DNA of 43,234 nucleotides, from contig CABQBF010000005.1 in the NCBI GenBank assembly GCA_902462325.1, positions 1-43,234 on the forward strand, in the 5' to 3' direction. The position numbers and the translations under genes were made by a program. Source of the stretch: an uncultured Peptococcaceae bacterium (GTDB taxonomy: Bacteria; Bacillota; Peptococcia; Peptococcales; Peptococcaceae). The notes under the pieces were generated by a model that made no database searches, was not told where the DNA came from, and was given only the letters and a program-made list of their open reading frames with translations. Shown in pieces: positions 16,227 to 25,158 of the stretch (the stretch's first letter is position 1; each line of letters begins with the position of its first letter).

Positions 16227-17342
16227 CTATCTTCGCGTTCTCTTGCCTCTAACACGGCGATTATGTTTTTTTACTGCTTTATAAGTGTGCCGCCAGCCCA
16301 GCGTGCTCCAAAAACCGCTTTTACTGTAAAGCTGATCCATAATCGTCTCTGCCAGCCTTGTCGAGTCGTGGCGCAGCACCTGCTGCTCATTCAGCAGATT
16401 GGCCTCTACCACGTTTACCTGTAATTCTTCCAATTTATTTTTATGATATTTGACCGGAACAGCACCTTCTTCTGCATAACGCTGCAAAATCTCCTGGTCC
16501 ATGGTTTCGTGATTATTTACGATAATCGAATCCACAATTCCTTTGCGGCCATGCTCCAATAAAGAAAATAAATGGTCCTCCGCCGTAAAATTGTCTGTCT
16601 CGCCCGCCTGGGTCATCACATTGCACACATAAAATTTCATGGCCTTGCTTTTTAAAATAGCATCTACAATGCCATCTACTAGCAAATTGGGGATAATGCT
16701 GGTAAACAAGCTGCCCGGTCCCAGCACAATGACTTCCGCCTGCGCAATGGCCTCCAGCGCTTCTTCCAACGGCTGCACATCCTCCGGTTCAATGGTGAGC
16801 CGCACGATAGGCCGGGTGGCCTGAGACACGCAGCTCTCGCCAACAATCTCCGTATCGTCATCTAAGATGGCTTTCAGCGTAATCGGCTCATCGGTAACGG
16901 GCAGCACCCGCCCCCGAATTTGCAGCACCTCGTTGATATCGGAAACAGCGTCGTGAAAACTGCCAGTCAAATAGGCCATGGCCACCAGCAATAAATTGCC
17001 CAAACTGTGCCCATCTAACCCTTCGCCCCGTTCAAAACGATAATCAAAAAGCTGCTCCATCAAATCTTCTCTGTCGGACAGCGCCACAATGCAGTTACGC
17101 ACATCACCGACCGGCACCATACCAAATTGCTCCCGAATACGGCCGGAGCTGCCACCGTCATCGCCTACCGAAACGATGGCCGTAATATTGCTGCTGTATT
17201 CTTTCAGGCCGCGCAGCAAAACCGACAGCCCCGTACCGCCGCCTACGACGACAATATTGGGGCCTTGCTGCAGCCTGCGCCATTTATTATATTCTTTCCG
17301 ACTGTTTTTCTCTTTCCATTGCTTATATTCGCCGAACTCGAT
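16227..17342 (-). CDS. yvcK: YvcK/CofD-like gluconeogenesis and morphogenesis factor, apparent ATC start
   Basis: YvcK binds UDP-sugars and is needed for growth on gluconeogenic carbon sources and for cell-wall shape. Conserved segments are GGGTGLSVLLRGLKEYS, SVGDDGGSSGRIRE and LGPGSLFTSIIPNLL. The conserved GGGTGLS element lies upstream of any ATG: the frame stays open back to an in-frame TGA inside the end of rapZ, and contains no ATG and no credible GTG or TTG before that motif. GGGAGGGAG stands 5 bases before an ATC codon at 17342, giving 371 residues beginning xEFGEYKQWKEK. I therefore place the start at this ATC, a rare initiator that normally depends on low IF3 stringency. A substitution from ATG or a sequence error is the alternative. 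It lies 22 bases after rapZ. Confidence 0.88.
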   Translation of the reverse strand: MEFGEYKQWKEKNSRKEYNKWRRLQQGPNIVVVGGGTGLSVLLRGLKEYSSNITAIVSVGDDGGSSGRIREQFGMVPVGDVRNCIVALSDREDLMEQLFDYRFERGEGLDGHSLGNLLLVAMAYLTGSFHDAVSDINEVLQIRGRVLPVTDEPITLKAILDDDTEIVGESCVSQATRPIVRLTIEPEDVQPLEEALEAIAQAEVIVLGPGSLFTSIIPNLLVDGIVDAILKSKAMKFYVCNVMTQAGETDNFTAEDHLFSLLEHGRKGIVDSIIVNNHETMDQEILQRYAEEGAVPVKYHKNKLEELQVNVVEANLLNEQQVLRHDSTRLAETIMDQLYSKSGFWSTLGWRHTYKAVKKHNRRVRGKRTRR

Positions 17343-17364
17343 TGTAGCTCCCTCCCAGCGTAAC

Positions 17365-18216
17365 CTAGTTGTCCCGGTGCTTCACATTAACCGGATAGCC
17401 TTCCTGCTCTAAAATCTGACCAATTTTTATACCCAACGCAATCGACCGGTGTTGACCGCCAGTGCAGCCAATCCCAATGGTGAGATGGGTTTTGCCTTCT
17501 CTGCTGTAATTTGGCAATAAAAATTTCAATAAATCGGTATACTTTTGCAAAAATTCCTGACACTCTTTAGAGCGGAATACATATTCCTGCACAGCCGGGT
17601 CCCGACCAGTCAGCGGGCGCAGCTCCGGTATATAAAAGGGATTGGGAATAAACCGCACGTCCATCAACAAATCGGTGTCAATGGGAATGCCGTGTTTATA
17701 GCCAAAAGTTATGATACTGACAGAGAGCTTATCGCTCACCTCTGCCCATTGGGTCCGCAATTCGCTGCGCAGCTCGCTAGCCTTTAACCGGGAGGTATCA
17801 ATAATTTTATCGGCCCGGCCCCGTAATTCGCTCAGCTTCTGCCGTTCCAGACGGATACCCTCACTGATAGTGCCCTGCGGGCTCAGCGGATGATTGCGGC
17901 GCGTTTCTTTAAAGCGCTGAATAAGAATATCATCGGAAGCCTCCAAAAACAATATCTGATAGGGAATATCCATATTCCGCAGCTCATCCAGATTATGATT
18001 TAACTCGTCCAAAAACAAATCGCCGCGAATATCAATAACCAATGCAATTTTGCTGACCTTGCCGTCAGACTGCAAGCACAGCTCCGCAAATTTAGGAATT
18101 AACGGCGCAGGCAGATTATCCACGCAAAAATATCCCATATCCTCAAAAACTTTCACCGCATTACTTTTTCCTGCGCCGGACAAGCCGGTAATGATGACAA
18201 AATTTGAATTGTTCAT
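17365..18216 (-). CDS. rapZ: RNase adapter/nucleotide-binding protein RapZ
   Basis: A 283-residue P-loop protein with Walker A GLSGAGKS near residue 12, a VIDIRGD segment, and the C-terminal GIGCTGGQHRSIALG motif that binds the ligand in RapZ. In E. coli RapZ directs RNase E to the GlmZ small RNA. In Bacillota (YvcJ) it binds GTP and affects competence, and its RNA target is unclear. The ATG at 18216 follows GGGAGG by 11 bases; upstream in-frame starts lack a suitable site. It heads the conserved cluster with yvcK and whiA. Confidence 0.96.
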   Translation of the reverse strand: MNNSNFVIITGLSGAGKSNAVKVFEDMGYFCVDNLPAPLIPKFAELCLQSDGKVSKIALVIDIRGDLFLDELNHNLDELRNMDIPYQILFLEASDDILIQRFKETRRNHPLSPQGTISEGIRLERQKLSELRGRADKIIDTSRLKASELRSELRTQWAEVSDKLSVSIITFGYKHGIPIDTDLLMDVRFIPNPFYIPELRPLTGRDPAVQEYVFRSKECQEFLQKYTDLLKFLLPNYSREGKTHLTIGIGCTGGQHRSIALGIKIGQILEQEGYPVNVKHRDN

Positions 18217-18258
18217 GGCTGTCACATCCTCCCAAAAACTCTTTTGCTTTCTCATCTA

Positions 18259-18287
18259 ATGATAACAAAGTTCAGACGCAGAAACAA
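18259..18287 (-). promoter_or_regulatory. Possible promoter of rapZ-yvcK-whiA
   Basis: On the minus strand TTGTTT (18282-18287), a 17-base spacer and TATCAT (18259-18264). The -35 is weak and the -10 good. It lies about 45 bases upstream of rapZ. Confidence 0.4.
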
Positions 18288-18324
18288 GCGGATAAACTTT
18301 TTATTTTGCGATTTCCGCAGCGCT

Positions 18325-19014
18325 TCACAGCAAAAATTGCCGATACCAGTCCAGCATCTGCTCGCCCCACAAAAGCACCAGCCAAGCGGCAATCCCAATA
18401 GACGGCCCAAAGGGAAGCAACGCGCCCCGCCGCAAGGATTGCTGCCAGAGCTGCCAGAGTAAGCCTACCAGACAAGACAGAAACAAGGTCAAAAAGGTCC
18501 AGGACGGCCCCATATAAACGCCCAGCAGAAAAAATAATTTGATATCGCCGCCACCCATGGTTTCCTGCTGCAACCATGCATCGGCAACCAAAATAAAACA
18601 GCATAAGGGCAGCGCCACTGCACAACCGCCCACCAATCCCTGCCACAGCAATTCCAATACCGATTGCCCGTCCAACAGTGATATCGGCACATACAACAAC
18701 AAGCCCAAGCGCAGCAAACTGTCGGGAATGAGGAAGCTATAATAATCAATCAAACCGATTGCCAGCAGCAAGCAACCCAGCACCATAAATTTGCCCAACT
18801 GCCAGCTCCAGTGAAACCGCAGCAGCAAAGAAAACAGCAGCAGGATACTTGCCAACTGCATAAACCGGCAATTCAACAGCTTGCCAGCCGCTGCACCGTT
18901 CAATTCTTTCTCTTGTTTGATACATACATGGGCGCCCCAATAACAAAGCCATCCCAAGCCAGCGCCGCCAAGGAGTATCAAACAGCAGTATCCCCCATGA
19001 AAACTCTGCACCAT
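18325..19014 (-). CDS. A24-type prepilin peptidase
   Basis: A 229-residue polytopic membrane aspartic protease that removes the leader peptide of type IV pilin-like proteins. The two catalytic aspartates appear in GLIDYYSFLIPD and MGGGDIKLF, the signature of the family. The N-terminal part is short and lacks the CxxC pairs of the methyltransferase domain found in bifunctional PilD/ComC enzymes, so it may only cleave. No pilin, assembly ATPase or competence gene lies nearby, so the substrate is encoded elsewhere. AAGGAGGGG lies 7 bases before the ATG. Confidence 0.9.
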   Translation of the reverse strand: MVQSFHGGYCCLILLGGAGLGWLCYWGAHVCIKQEKELNGAAAGKLLNCRFMQLASILLLFSLLLRFHWSWQLGKFMVLGCLLLAIGLIDYYSFLIPDSLLRLGLLLYVPISLLDGQSVLELLWQGLVGGCAVALPLCCFILVADAWLQQETMGGGDIKLFFLLGVYMGPSWTFLTLFLSCLVGLLWQLWQQSLRRGALLPFGPSIGIAAWLVLLWGEQMLDWYRQFLL

Positions 19015-19108
19015 ACCGCTTCCCCTCCTTCTGTTCTATCTGCATGATTGTTCCTTTTACATAATAATTATCCAGATTTTAGAAAAATCCTCTTTCTAAC
19101 ACGAAAAT

Positions 19109-19152
19109 AAAAAAAGCTGCTGCCAAAGCAATCCTTTGCTTCAACAACAGCT
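19109..19152 (-). terminator. Terminator after degV
   Basis: On the minus strand AAGCTGTTG pairs with CAGCAGCTT (one G-T pair) outside a second AAGC/GCTT pairing, followed by TTTTTTTATTTT. It lies 30 bases past the degV stop codon. Confidence 0.85.
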
Positions 19153-19183
19153 TATTATTGATTTCCCTTTCGCTTGCCCCACC

Positions 19184-20017
19184 TTACATTTTGATATACT
19201 GAATGGCAATGCACTGGGGACCGCCCTGGGTTACAAAAACAGGCGACAGCTCCAGAATTTCTACCTTGGCTTTGGCAAAGGCCTCTTTCATGATATGGGC
19301 AATCTCCAAGGCATCTTTGGCCGCTCTGGCATGGGAAATGGAAATTAAATAGCCTTCTCCCACGTGTTTTTTCTGAAAATGGTGCATAATCTTTTTGGCA
19401 GCGCCCTTGATGGTACGGCTGATCCCATAAGCGTCTAAACGGGTGCCGTCGGGCGTCTGCTGCATGATGGGCTTCACCTGCAGCGCCGAACCAAATTTAG
19501 CAGCCAACGGCGTTAAACGGCCGCCTCTGCGCAAAAATTCAAAATCCTGCGCAATCAAAAAGGATTCGCAATGGCGGGTGCATTCATCCAGCGCCAGCAC
19601 AATATCGGCCAACGATTTACCCTGCTGCGCCATCTGCGCCGCTTTCCACACCAAATGCCGGTGCGGTCCGCATAAGGTACGGCTGTTATACACCACAATA
19701 TCCTCTTTATTTTCTGCCATCTCTTTGGCGCCGCAGGCGCTGAGATAGGTGCCCGACAACCCATCCGCCATGGCAATATTCAAAATCTTCTTGCCCGCAT
19801 GCCGCCGATAGGCCTCCACATAATCGCCCAGCGGCGGCTGTGAGCTTCTGGGAATCCCGCCTTTAGCAATTTGACCATAAAAATAATCCATATTGACCTG
19901 TAAATCACGATACTCTTCATCTAAAATACTAACACACAACGGAATGACATCAATCCCCAGTGCTTTTCCTTCCGCCGGTGTGGTTAATGCCGATGAATCT
20001 GTTATAATCTGAACCAT
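19184..20017 (-). CDS. DegV family fatty-acid-binding protein
   Basis: A 277-residue DegV-fold protein. The start VQIITDSSALT, the SSQPPLGDY segment and the GLSGTYLSA motif are those that contact the bound fatty acid, and RRGGRLTPLAA fits the C-terminal domain. Such proteins (FakB type) hold a fatty acid for phosphorylation by FakA; no fakA gene is in the window. I place the start at ATG 20017, with GAGGG 7 bases upstream; an in-frame ATG at 20035 with AAAAGGG is nearly as good. Monocistronic with a strong terminator. Confidence 0.92.
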   Translation of the reverse strand: MVQIITDSSALTTPAEGKALGIDVIPLCVSILDEEYRDLQVNMDYFYGQIAKGGIPRSSQPPLGDYVEAYRRHAGKKILNIAMADGLSGTYLSACGAKEMAENKEDIVVYNSRTLCGPHRHLVWKAAQMAQQGKSLADIVLALDECTRHCESFLIAQDFEFLRRGGRLTPLAAKFGSALQVKPIMQQTPDGTRLDAYGISRTIKGAAKKIMHHFQKKHVGEGYLISISHARAAKDALEIAHIMKEAFAKAKVEILELSPVFVTQGGPQCIAIQYIKM

Positions 20018-20198
20018 ACGCTTACCCTCGCTCATTTCTACCCTTTTATTGTTTCCCCAACATGTGCAAATATCATTTTCAAAATCAGATAATATGATAT
20101 TCACCACTTCTTATCTCTATGATACCATATCAGATAGAAAAATAAAATATATTTTTCATTATAATAAGCGTATAATTGATTTTTTTCAGAATTTTATG

Positions 20199-21053
20199 TT
20201 ATTCGGTGATAGAATGCTTCAAACTCCATTCTTTCAAAAGCCGACCGTCCCGCAAAAGGCCCCGCAATGTTTCTGCATCTTGATTGGCTAAAGCATCCCG
20301 ATACTCCTGCAAAGCGCGGATAATGGTGTCCACTTCATACAGCAAGGCCGGCTGATTCATCAAAAACAGCTCGGTCCACATATCCTCATTCAGTTTGGCT
20401 ACACGGGTCAAATCCTTAAAGCTGCCCGCGCTGAAACCGCTTTCATTTTTTACAGTGGGGCTTTTGATGTAAGCGCTGGACACCACATGGGCCAGTTGGG
20501 ACGTAAAGGCGATGGTCTTATCATGCTCCTGCGGTGTGGTATAAACAATGCGGCCAAATTTTAAATCGCGGGCCAACTGCTCGACGGTCTTTTTGGCTTC
20601 CTCCGGCACACTGTCCAGCGGCGTCAAAATCATGCTGGCGCCTTTATATAAATCGGGCAGAGAATAGGCAAAGCCCGAAAATTCCCGGCCAGCCATCGGA
20701 TGACAGCCGATAAAAATAACGCCCCGGGCTGTCAGAACATCATGCACAGCGCTTACGATGCTTTCCTTCACGCCACCGGCGTCGATGACAATGCTGCCAG
20801 GCCGGAAATATTGCTGATTGTTTAAAATAAAATCTATAATCCCCTGCGGGTGCAGGCAGATAATACTCAAATCGGCTTCCCCTAATTGTTCGGGAATAAT
20901 GGCCTTATCAATGGCATCCGCCTGCAGCGCCATCTGTACCGATTTACTGTTTAAATCTCTGCCGACGCCCAGACAAGTATGCTGGGTATAGGCTTTGATT
21001 GCTTTGCAAAAAGAACCGCCTATTAAACCTAAACCGACAACTGCTATTTTCAC
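20199..21053 (-). CDS. tyrA: Prephenate dehydrogenase
   Basis: A 284-residue NAD(P)-dependent dehydrogenase converting prephenate to 4-hydroxyphenylpyruvate in tyrosine synthesis. The N terminus has the dinucleotide motif VGLGLIGGS. GCHPMAGREFSG and the EHDKTIAFTSQLAHVV helix carry residues typical of TyrA. The start is most likely the GTG at 21053 (VKIAVVGLG), since GAGGTGA lies 5 bases before it; an upstream in-frame start would add 12 atypical residues. There is no ACT domain and no aromatic pathway neighbour, so feedback control by that route is absent. Confidence 0.93.
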   Translation of the reverse strand: MKIAVVGLGLIGGSFCKAIKAYTQHTCLGVGRDLNSKSVQMALQADAIDKAIIPEQLGEADLSIICLHPQGIIDFILNNQQYFRPGSIVIDAGGVKESIVSAVHDVLTARGVIFIGCHPMAGREFSGFAYSLPDLYKGASMILTPLDSVPEEAKKTVEQLARDLKFGRIVYTTPQEHDKTIAFTSQLAHVVSSAYIKSPTVKNESGFSAGSFKDLTRVAKLNEDMWTELFLMNQPALLYEVDTIIRALQEYRDALANQDAETLRGLLRDGRLLKEWSLKHSITE

Positions 21054-21167
21054 TGTAATCACCTCATAGATTTTATCGCGCTTGCCCAAGGCAAGTTGTT
21101 TTCTTTTATAGTTTAGTCGTTCTGCCTTTGCTTGACAAGCTATTTTCTAAAATCCGACGCAAGAACC

Positions 21168-21959
21168 CTATTTAGACATATCCAGAATTTCATTAATCAG
21201 TTGTAATAGATGTTCGCTGGATAAACGGATTTTCACCAGATAATCCTGCAAACGCTCTGGATTCTGTAAATTTTTCTCCGCCAAAGTTGTCATCCCGATA
21301 ATGGCGTTCATCAGGATGCACAAAATCTTCCTGCTGCAAAAAAGCTTCATAGCAGGGAAACTCCATTTTTTCTACATAACTGTGCCCCGCAGCGTCAACC
21401 TGCGGTTCATACGCCACAAGGGTATCGGTATCTACCGTATATTCATACATCACATCGGAGCTGATCTCCATAGCCAGACGGTAATCTCCTGCTCCCGCCA
21501 TAGCTGTTCCTGCAACTCTTTGCTTTCTGTTACATCAATAAACATGCGCTGTATTATCTGGACGCCGTCACAATCAGAAACAATCGAATTGCTGCCTTTG
21601 AGCCAATGGATACTGCCGTCCTGCCAGCGTACCCGACAGGCAACCTCCATACTGTCGCCTTGTTTTTGCCGATTTTGATAGGAATCTAACAGAATTTGAT
21701 AGTCCTCTGCAAGGACTGTATCGGCAATCCCACTACTCCAATCCAGTTGAGAAAGCTCCACTTCCTGATAACCCAATAAACGGATTGCCGCCGGATTGAT
21801 AGAAATTAACCCATAACTTGTCCCGTTTCTTGTTAAACGCAAAATGCCGCAAGGCACCGTATCAAAAATGCTAGACAATAATTCCTTTTGCAGCAGCGCT
21901 TCTTCCAACTGCTGCTCTCAATTTTCAGAAATTTCATCGGTCTGTTCTGGTTTTATCAT
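21168..21959 (-). pseudogene. Decayed PAS sensor histidine kinase (remnant B)
   Basis: Remains of a second PAS-type sensor kinase. A plausible ATG at 21959 (GGGAGGG upstream) leads into MIKPEQTDEISEN and then an in-frame TGA at codon 14. The frame continues through a PAS domain (LLSSIFDTVPCGILRL to MFIDVTESKELQEQLW). A one-base shift near 21485 restores DYRLAMEISSDVMYEYTVD. Near 21305 the sequence jumps from a PAS-like EDFVHPDE to the histidine-kinase segment MNAIIGMTTLAEKN, with the phosphoacceptor-His region missing. It stops at ILDMSK followed by TAG, so the ATPase domain is gone. Four lesions make function very unlikely. Confidence 0.85.
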
Positions 21960-22039
21960 GTTATCTCTGCCCTCCCGCTCGATCAGCCTTCTGGCATATT
22001 TCTGCACAAATACCGCTCAAAAACTGTGGCGCAGCACCT

Positions 22040-24207
22040 TCACTCAGCTAAATGTTTCTGTAAAATTTGTTCCAGTCGTTCGCAATCAATCGGTTTGAGA
22101 ATATGCTCGTTCATCCCTGCCGCCTGGGCACGATGGACATCTTCCACAAAAGCGTCGGCGGTCATCGCTACAATGGGCAGCGCCTTTACATCTTTTCGGT
22201 TCAGGCTGCGAATAGCAACCGCAGCTTGATAGCCGTCCATCACCGGCATTTGAATATCCATGAAAATCATATCATAATTGCCCTCTGCGGCAGCCTTCAT
22301 CAAGTTTACCGCAATAGCGCCGTTTTCAGGCCATCCATACCGGGCATCTCCCAGTCAAGCAGAACAGCAGAATAATCCCGCCCTTCTCTATGACGGCGCG
22401 TCACCAACTCCACTGCTTCCTGTCCCGATAAGCACCATTCAGCAGACATCTGCAGCTCCTGCAGCATGATAGCGGCACCTTCACAGACAGCCCCATCATC
22501 ATCCGCACTAAATTGCGGGCAATGGTCATGCCCAAGCCGGTGCCGGTCACTCTGCTCGTGCGGCTGTCCTCTGCACGGGTAAACGGCTCAAACAGTACCT
22601 TTAAAAATTCTTCGGTCATGCCGATGCCGTTATCCTGAAACATAAATTCATATTGGCCATACTGGGGATTTTTCGCTGGCCGTTCTTGAAGGAACACGGC
22701 AATTTCACCGCCATCGGGCGTGTATTTTATCGCATTGGTAATCAAATTTGCAAAGACCTGCTGAATTCGCATACTGTCCCCGATGACCCATTCATGCTGC
22801 AGATTGGTCACATGGATTTGCAAATGATGGCCATGCTCCTGAATTTGCGGCAGTACCATAGTAACCATATTATCAATCAGGTCTGCAATATGAAACGCTT
22901 CCTCCCGCAGCTCCAGTTTGCCCGATTCAATTTTGCTCATATCCAGCACTTCATTAATCAACGAAAGCAAATGTTTAGAGGAGACTGAGATTTTTTGCAG
23001 GCATTCCCGCACCCGTTCCTGGTTTTCTATCTGGGTGCTGGCAATGGCCGTCATTCCGATGATGGCATTCATCGGCGTGCGGATATCATGACTCATCCGC
23101 GATAAAAACTCGGTTTTGGCAATGCTGGCTGCCTCCGCATAAGCGTACGCTTCCTGCACCGCCTGCTGCTGCAATTTTTCGGTTTTCATCTGGTCAATAT
23201 CCATATAATATAGTATGACCTTGACAGGCTTTCCGTCTTGGTATTCGGCCGCTTGATATATGCTGCGCCGCCAGGTGTTCTTCTGCAGAACGGTTCTGTA
23301 TTCTACCTCCACCCGTTTTTCCTGCGTCAATACCTGCCGCAGGCAGGCCAAATCGCAAAAATTCAAAAAATATTCTCTGTCCTCAGCAGCCACCAATAAG
23401 GGCGCTACCCACTGTAAAGTCTGGCTGTAACAGCCTCTTTCAGGAAACTGCCTTACAATTCGGTCTGCCGTGTCGTTATAAGAAAGCATCGTATAAGTAT
23501 CAGCTTCTAAATCTATTTCAAAAATGCCGATATAATCGTCTTTCAAACAGCGCAAAACCCGTTCCAATTTGCGATAAGACTGCTCCTGCTCTTTCGCATC
23601 GGTAATATCGGCGATGGTGCCGAACACGCGGCTGGCAATGCCGTTTTCTTCCACAACCAAACCGGTGAGCGCACACCAGCGCGCTTTTCCTGTGCGGTTG
23701 CTGAACATCTGAATTTGTACCGGTTTTTTTGCGCCATGACTCAACAATTCATACAAAACAGGAATATCGCTTTCAGGACAAACTTCGCCTTTTTGCAGCC
23801 GCTGCATATCATGCTCCAAATGATATTCTTTCTGCTGATAATCGGCGTCTATCAGCATCGAAGTGTAAAAAATCATCAAATCCTGCCGCACATCATACTG
23901 GAAGGTAACGCGCTCTGAAGAATTTACAATTTGCTGATAGCGCTCCATCTTCAAATCCTTCAGATAACGGTCTGTAATATTGCGATAAATTCCTACCGCT
24001 GTTCCGTTGGGCGCGCCTTGTTCATCTAAAATAGCACGAAACTTTAAATCATAAATCATTTCCACGCCGTCAGCACAGTTTCCACCTGAAACGCCCGGAC
24101 TGTTTTCTCATCGACCAAAATCATCTTTTTTTCGTATCGTAGGTAAATACCAAACTTCCGCTTTCCTCTGCGGCAATTTGAAAGTCCTTTATGCTATTGT
24201 ATACCAT
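22040..24207 (-). pseudogene. Decayed hybrid PAS sensor histidine kinase/response regulator (remnant A)
   Basis: Reading starts at an ATG at 24207 (MVYNSIKDFQIAAEESGSLV), shifts frame in a run of seven A residues near 24130, and shifts again near 24075. It then runs 554 codons through PAS domains, the phosphoacceptor box SHDIRTPMNAIIGM, LDMSKIESGK, and ATPase boxes NAIKY and GTGLGMTIARNL. There it breaks: the end of the ATPase domain and the start of a first receiver domain are deleted, joining LVRMM to DDGAVCEGAAIMLQEL in another frame. This receiver stops at LLDWEMPGMDG and is joined to the middle of a second receiver (ENGAIAVNLMKAAAEGNYD, then MDIQMPVMDGYQ), which ends at HLAE. At least two frameshifts and two internal deletions. 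Confidence 0.88.
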
Positions 24208-24279
24208 TGCCAACCCACAAATGTCTATCATTTTCTCTACGGCACAGCAATTTTTCGTATCCATTTTTTATTTGTTTCT

Positions 24280-24325
24280 ATAAAACAAAAAAACAAGGCC
24301 ATTACACCAAATTCATGTAATCGCC
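24280..24325 (-). terminator. Terminator after the hemolysin-III-type gene
   Basis: On the minus strand GGC-ATTACA pairs with TGTAAT-GCC with one C-C mismatch, followed by TTGTTTTTTTGTTTT, 20 bases past the stop codon. Confidence 0.75.
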
Positions 24326-24344
24326 CTGCCAATCGTATACACGT

Positions 24345-24998
24345 TTACGCCACATAAAAGAAAATCATCAAGAAATGAAACAAACTGCCCAGCAGCACAA
24401 AAATATGAAACAGCTCATGAAAACCAAACACAGCGGAGATATTGGGCTTTTTCAGCATATAAATCACGCCGCCCACCGTATAACTCAGACCGCCGGCAGC
24501 CAGCAAACCTACCGCTGCACCGCTCATGGACTGGAAAATGGAGATATCAAATAAAATTGCCCAACCCATGGCGATATATAAAACCGTTTGCAGCCAGCGC
24601 GGCGCGGAAAACCAGCACAATTTTATCACAATGCCCAGCAATGCGCAAACCCAAATGGCGACGGTGAAAATCCAGCCTTCCAAGCCAGATAGATATTTCA
24701 ATAAAACCGGCGTATAGGTGCCTGCAATCAGCACATAGATCATGGCATGGTCCAACTTCCGCAAAATTAACAGCTTCTTGCCCGATCCGTTGAAAAAATG
24801 ATAAATAGAGCTGGCTGCATACAAAGCCACTAAGGAGCAGCCAAATAAAATAACACCCACCAAAATTTTTACCGACCAGTCCGGCAACGTCAATGTTTTT
24901 CCGATTAGCAGCACCGTTGCCACAGTAAAAAAGACTGCGCCCAACATGTGAGTAAAGCTGCTGATTGGCTCTCTGGCTTTCATCCAATATTGTGACAT
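24345..24998 (-). CDS. trhA: Hemolysin III/YqfA (TrhA, PAQR-like) family membrane protein
   Basis: A 217-residue protein with seven predicted membrane helices. It has the family's conserved histidine positions: EPISSFTHMLGA near the N terminus, SSIYHFF, KLDHAMIYVLIAGTYTP, and FGFHELFHIFVLLGSLFHF at the end. Members belong to the alkaline-ceramidase/PAQR/CREST superfamily of probable metal-dependent membrane hydrolases and affect membrane energetics in Bacillus; the true substrate is unsettled. The ATG at 24998 follows GGAGGTG by 7 bases. Directly upstream lies a perfect 41-bp palindrome. It is transcribed alone. Confidence 0.92.
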   Translation of the reverse strand: MSQYWMKAREPISSFTHMLGAVFFTVATVLLIGKTLTLPDWSVKILVGVILFGCSLVALYAASSIYHFFNGSGKKLLILRKLDHAMIYVLIAGTYTPVLLKYLSGLEGWIFTVAIWVCALLGIVIKLCWFSAPRWLQTVLYIAMGWAILFDISIFQSMSGAAVGLLAAGGLSYTVGGVIYMLKKPNISAVFGFHELFHIFVLLGSLFHFLMIFFYVA

Positions 24999-25018
24999 AA
25001 AAAACACCTCCATATTTT

Positions 25019-25059
25019 TAATTATATAATCTAGTTTTTAAAACTAGATTATATAATTA
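25019..25059. repeat. Perfect 41-bp palindrome upstream of trhA
   Basis: Two exact 20-base arms (25019-25038 and 25040-25059) surround a single T. Each arm contains TATAAT and CTAG, so the element presents a -10-like hexamer on both strands. Its edge is 21 bases from the trhA ATG and about 7 bases from its ribosome binding site. As DNA it could be a large operator or cruciform; as RNA, a long AT-rich hairpin next to the translation start. Confidence 0.9.
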
Positions 25060-25158
25060 TATTAGCACGACTATCATAAAAACACAATAGTCATTCTTTA
25101 GATTGTGCCAGAAGAACATTTTTTATGAAACTTTTTTCTCTACCCTTTATGATAAACT

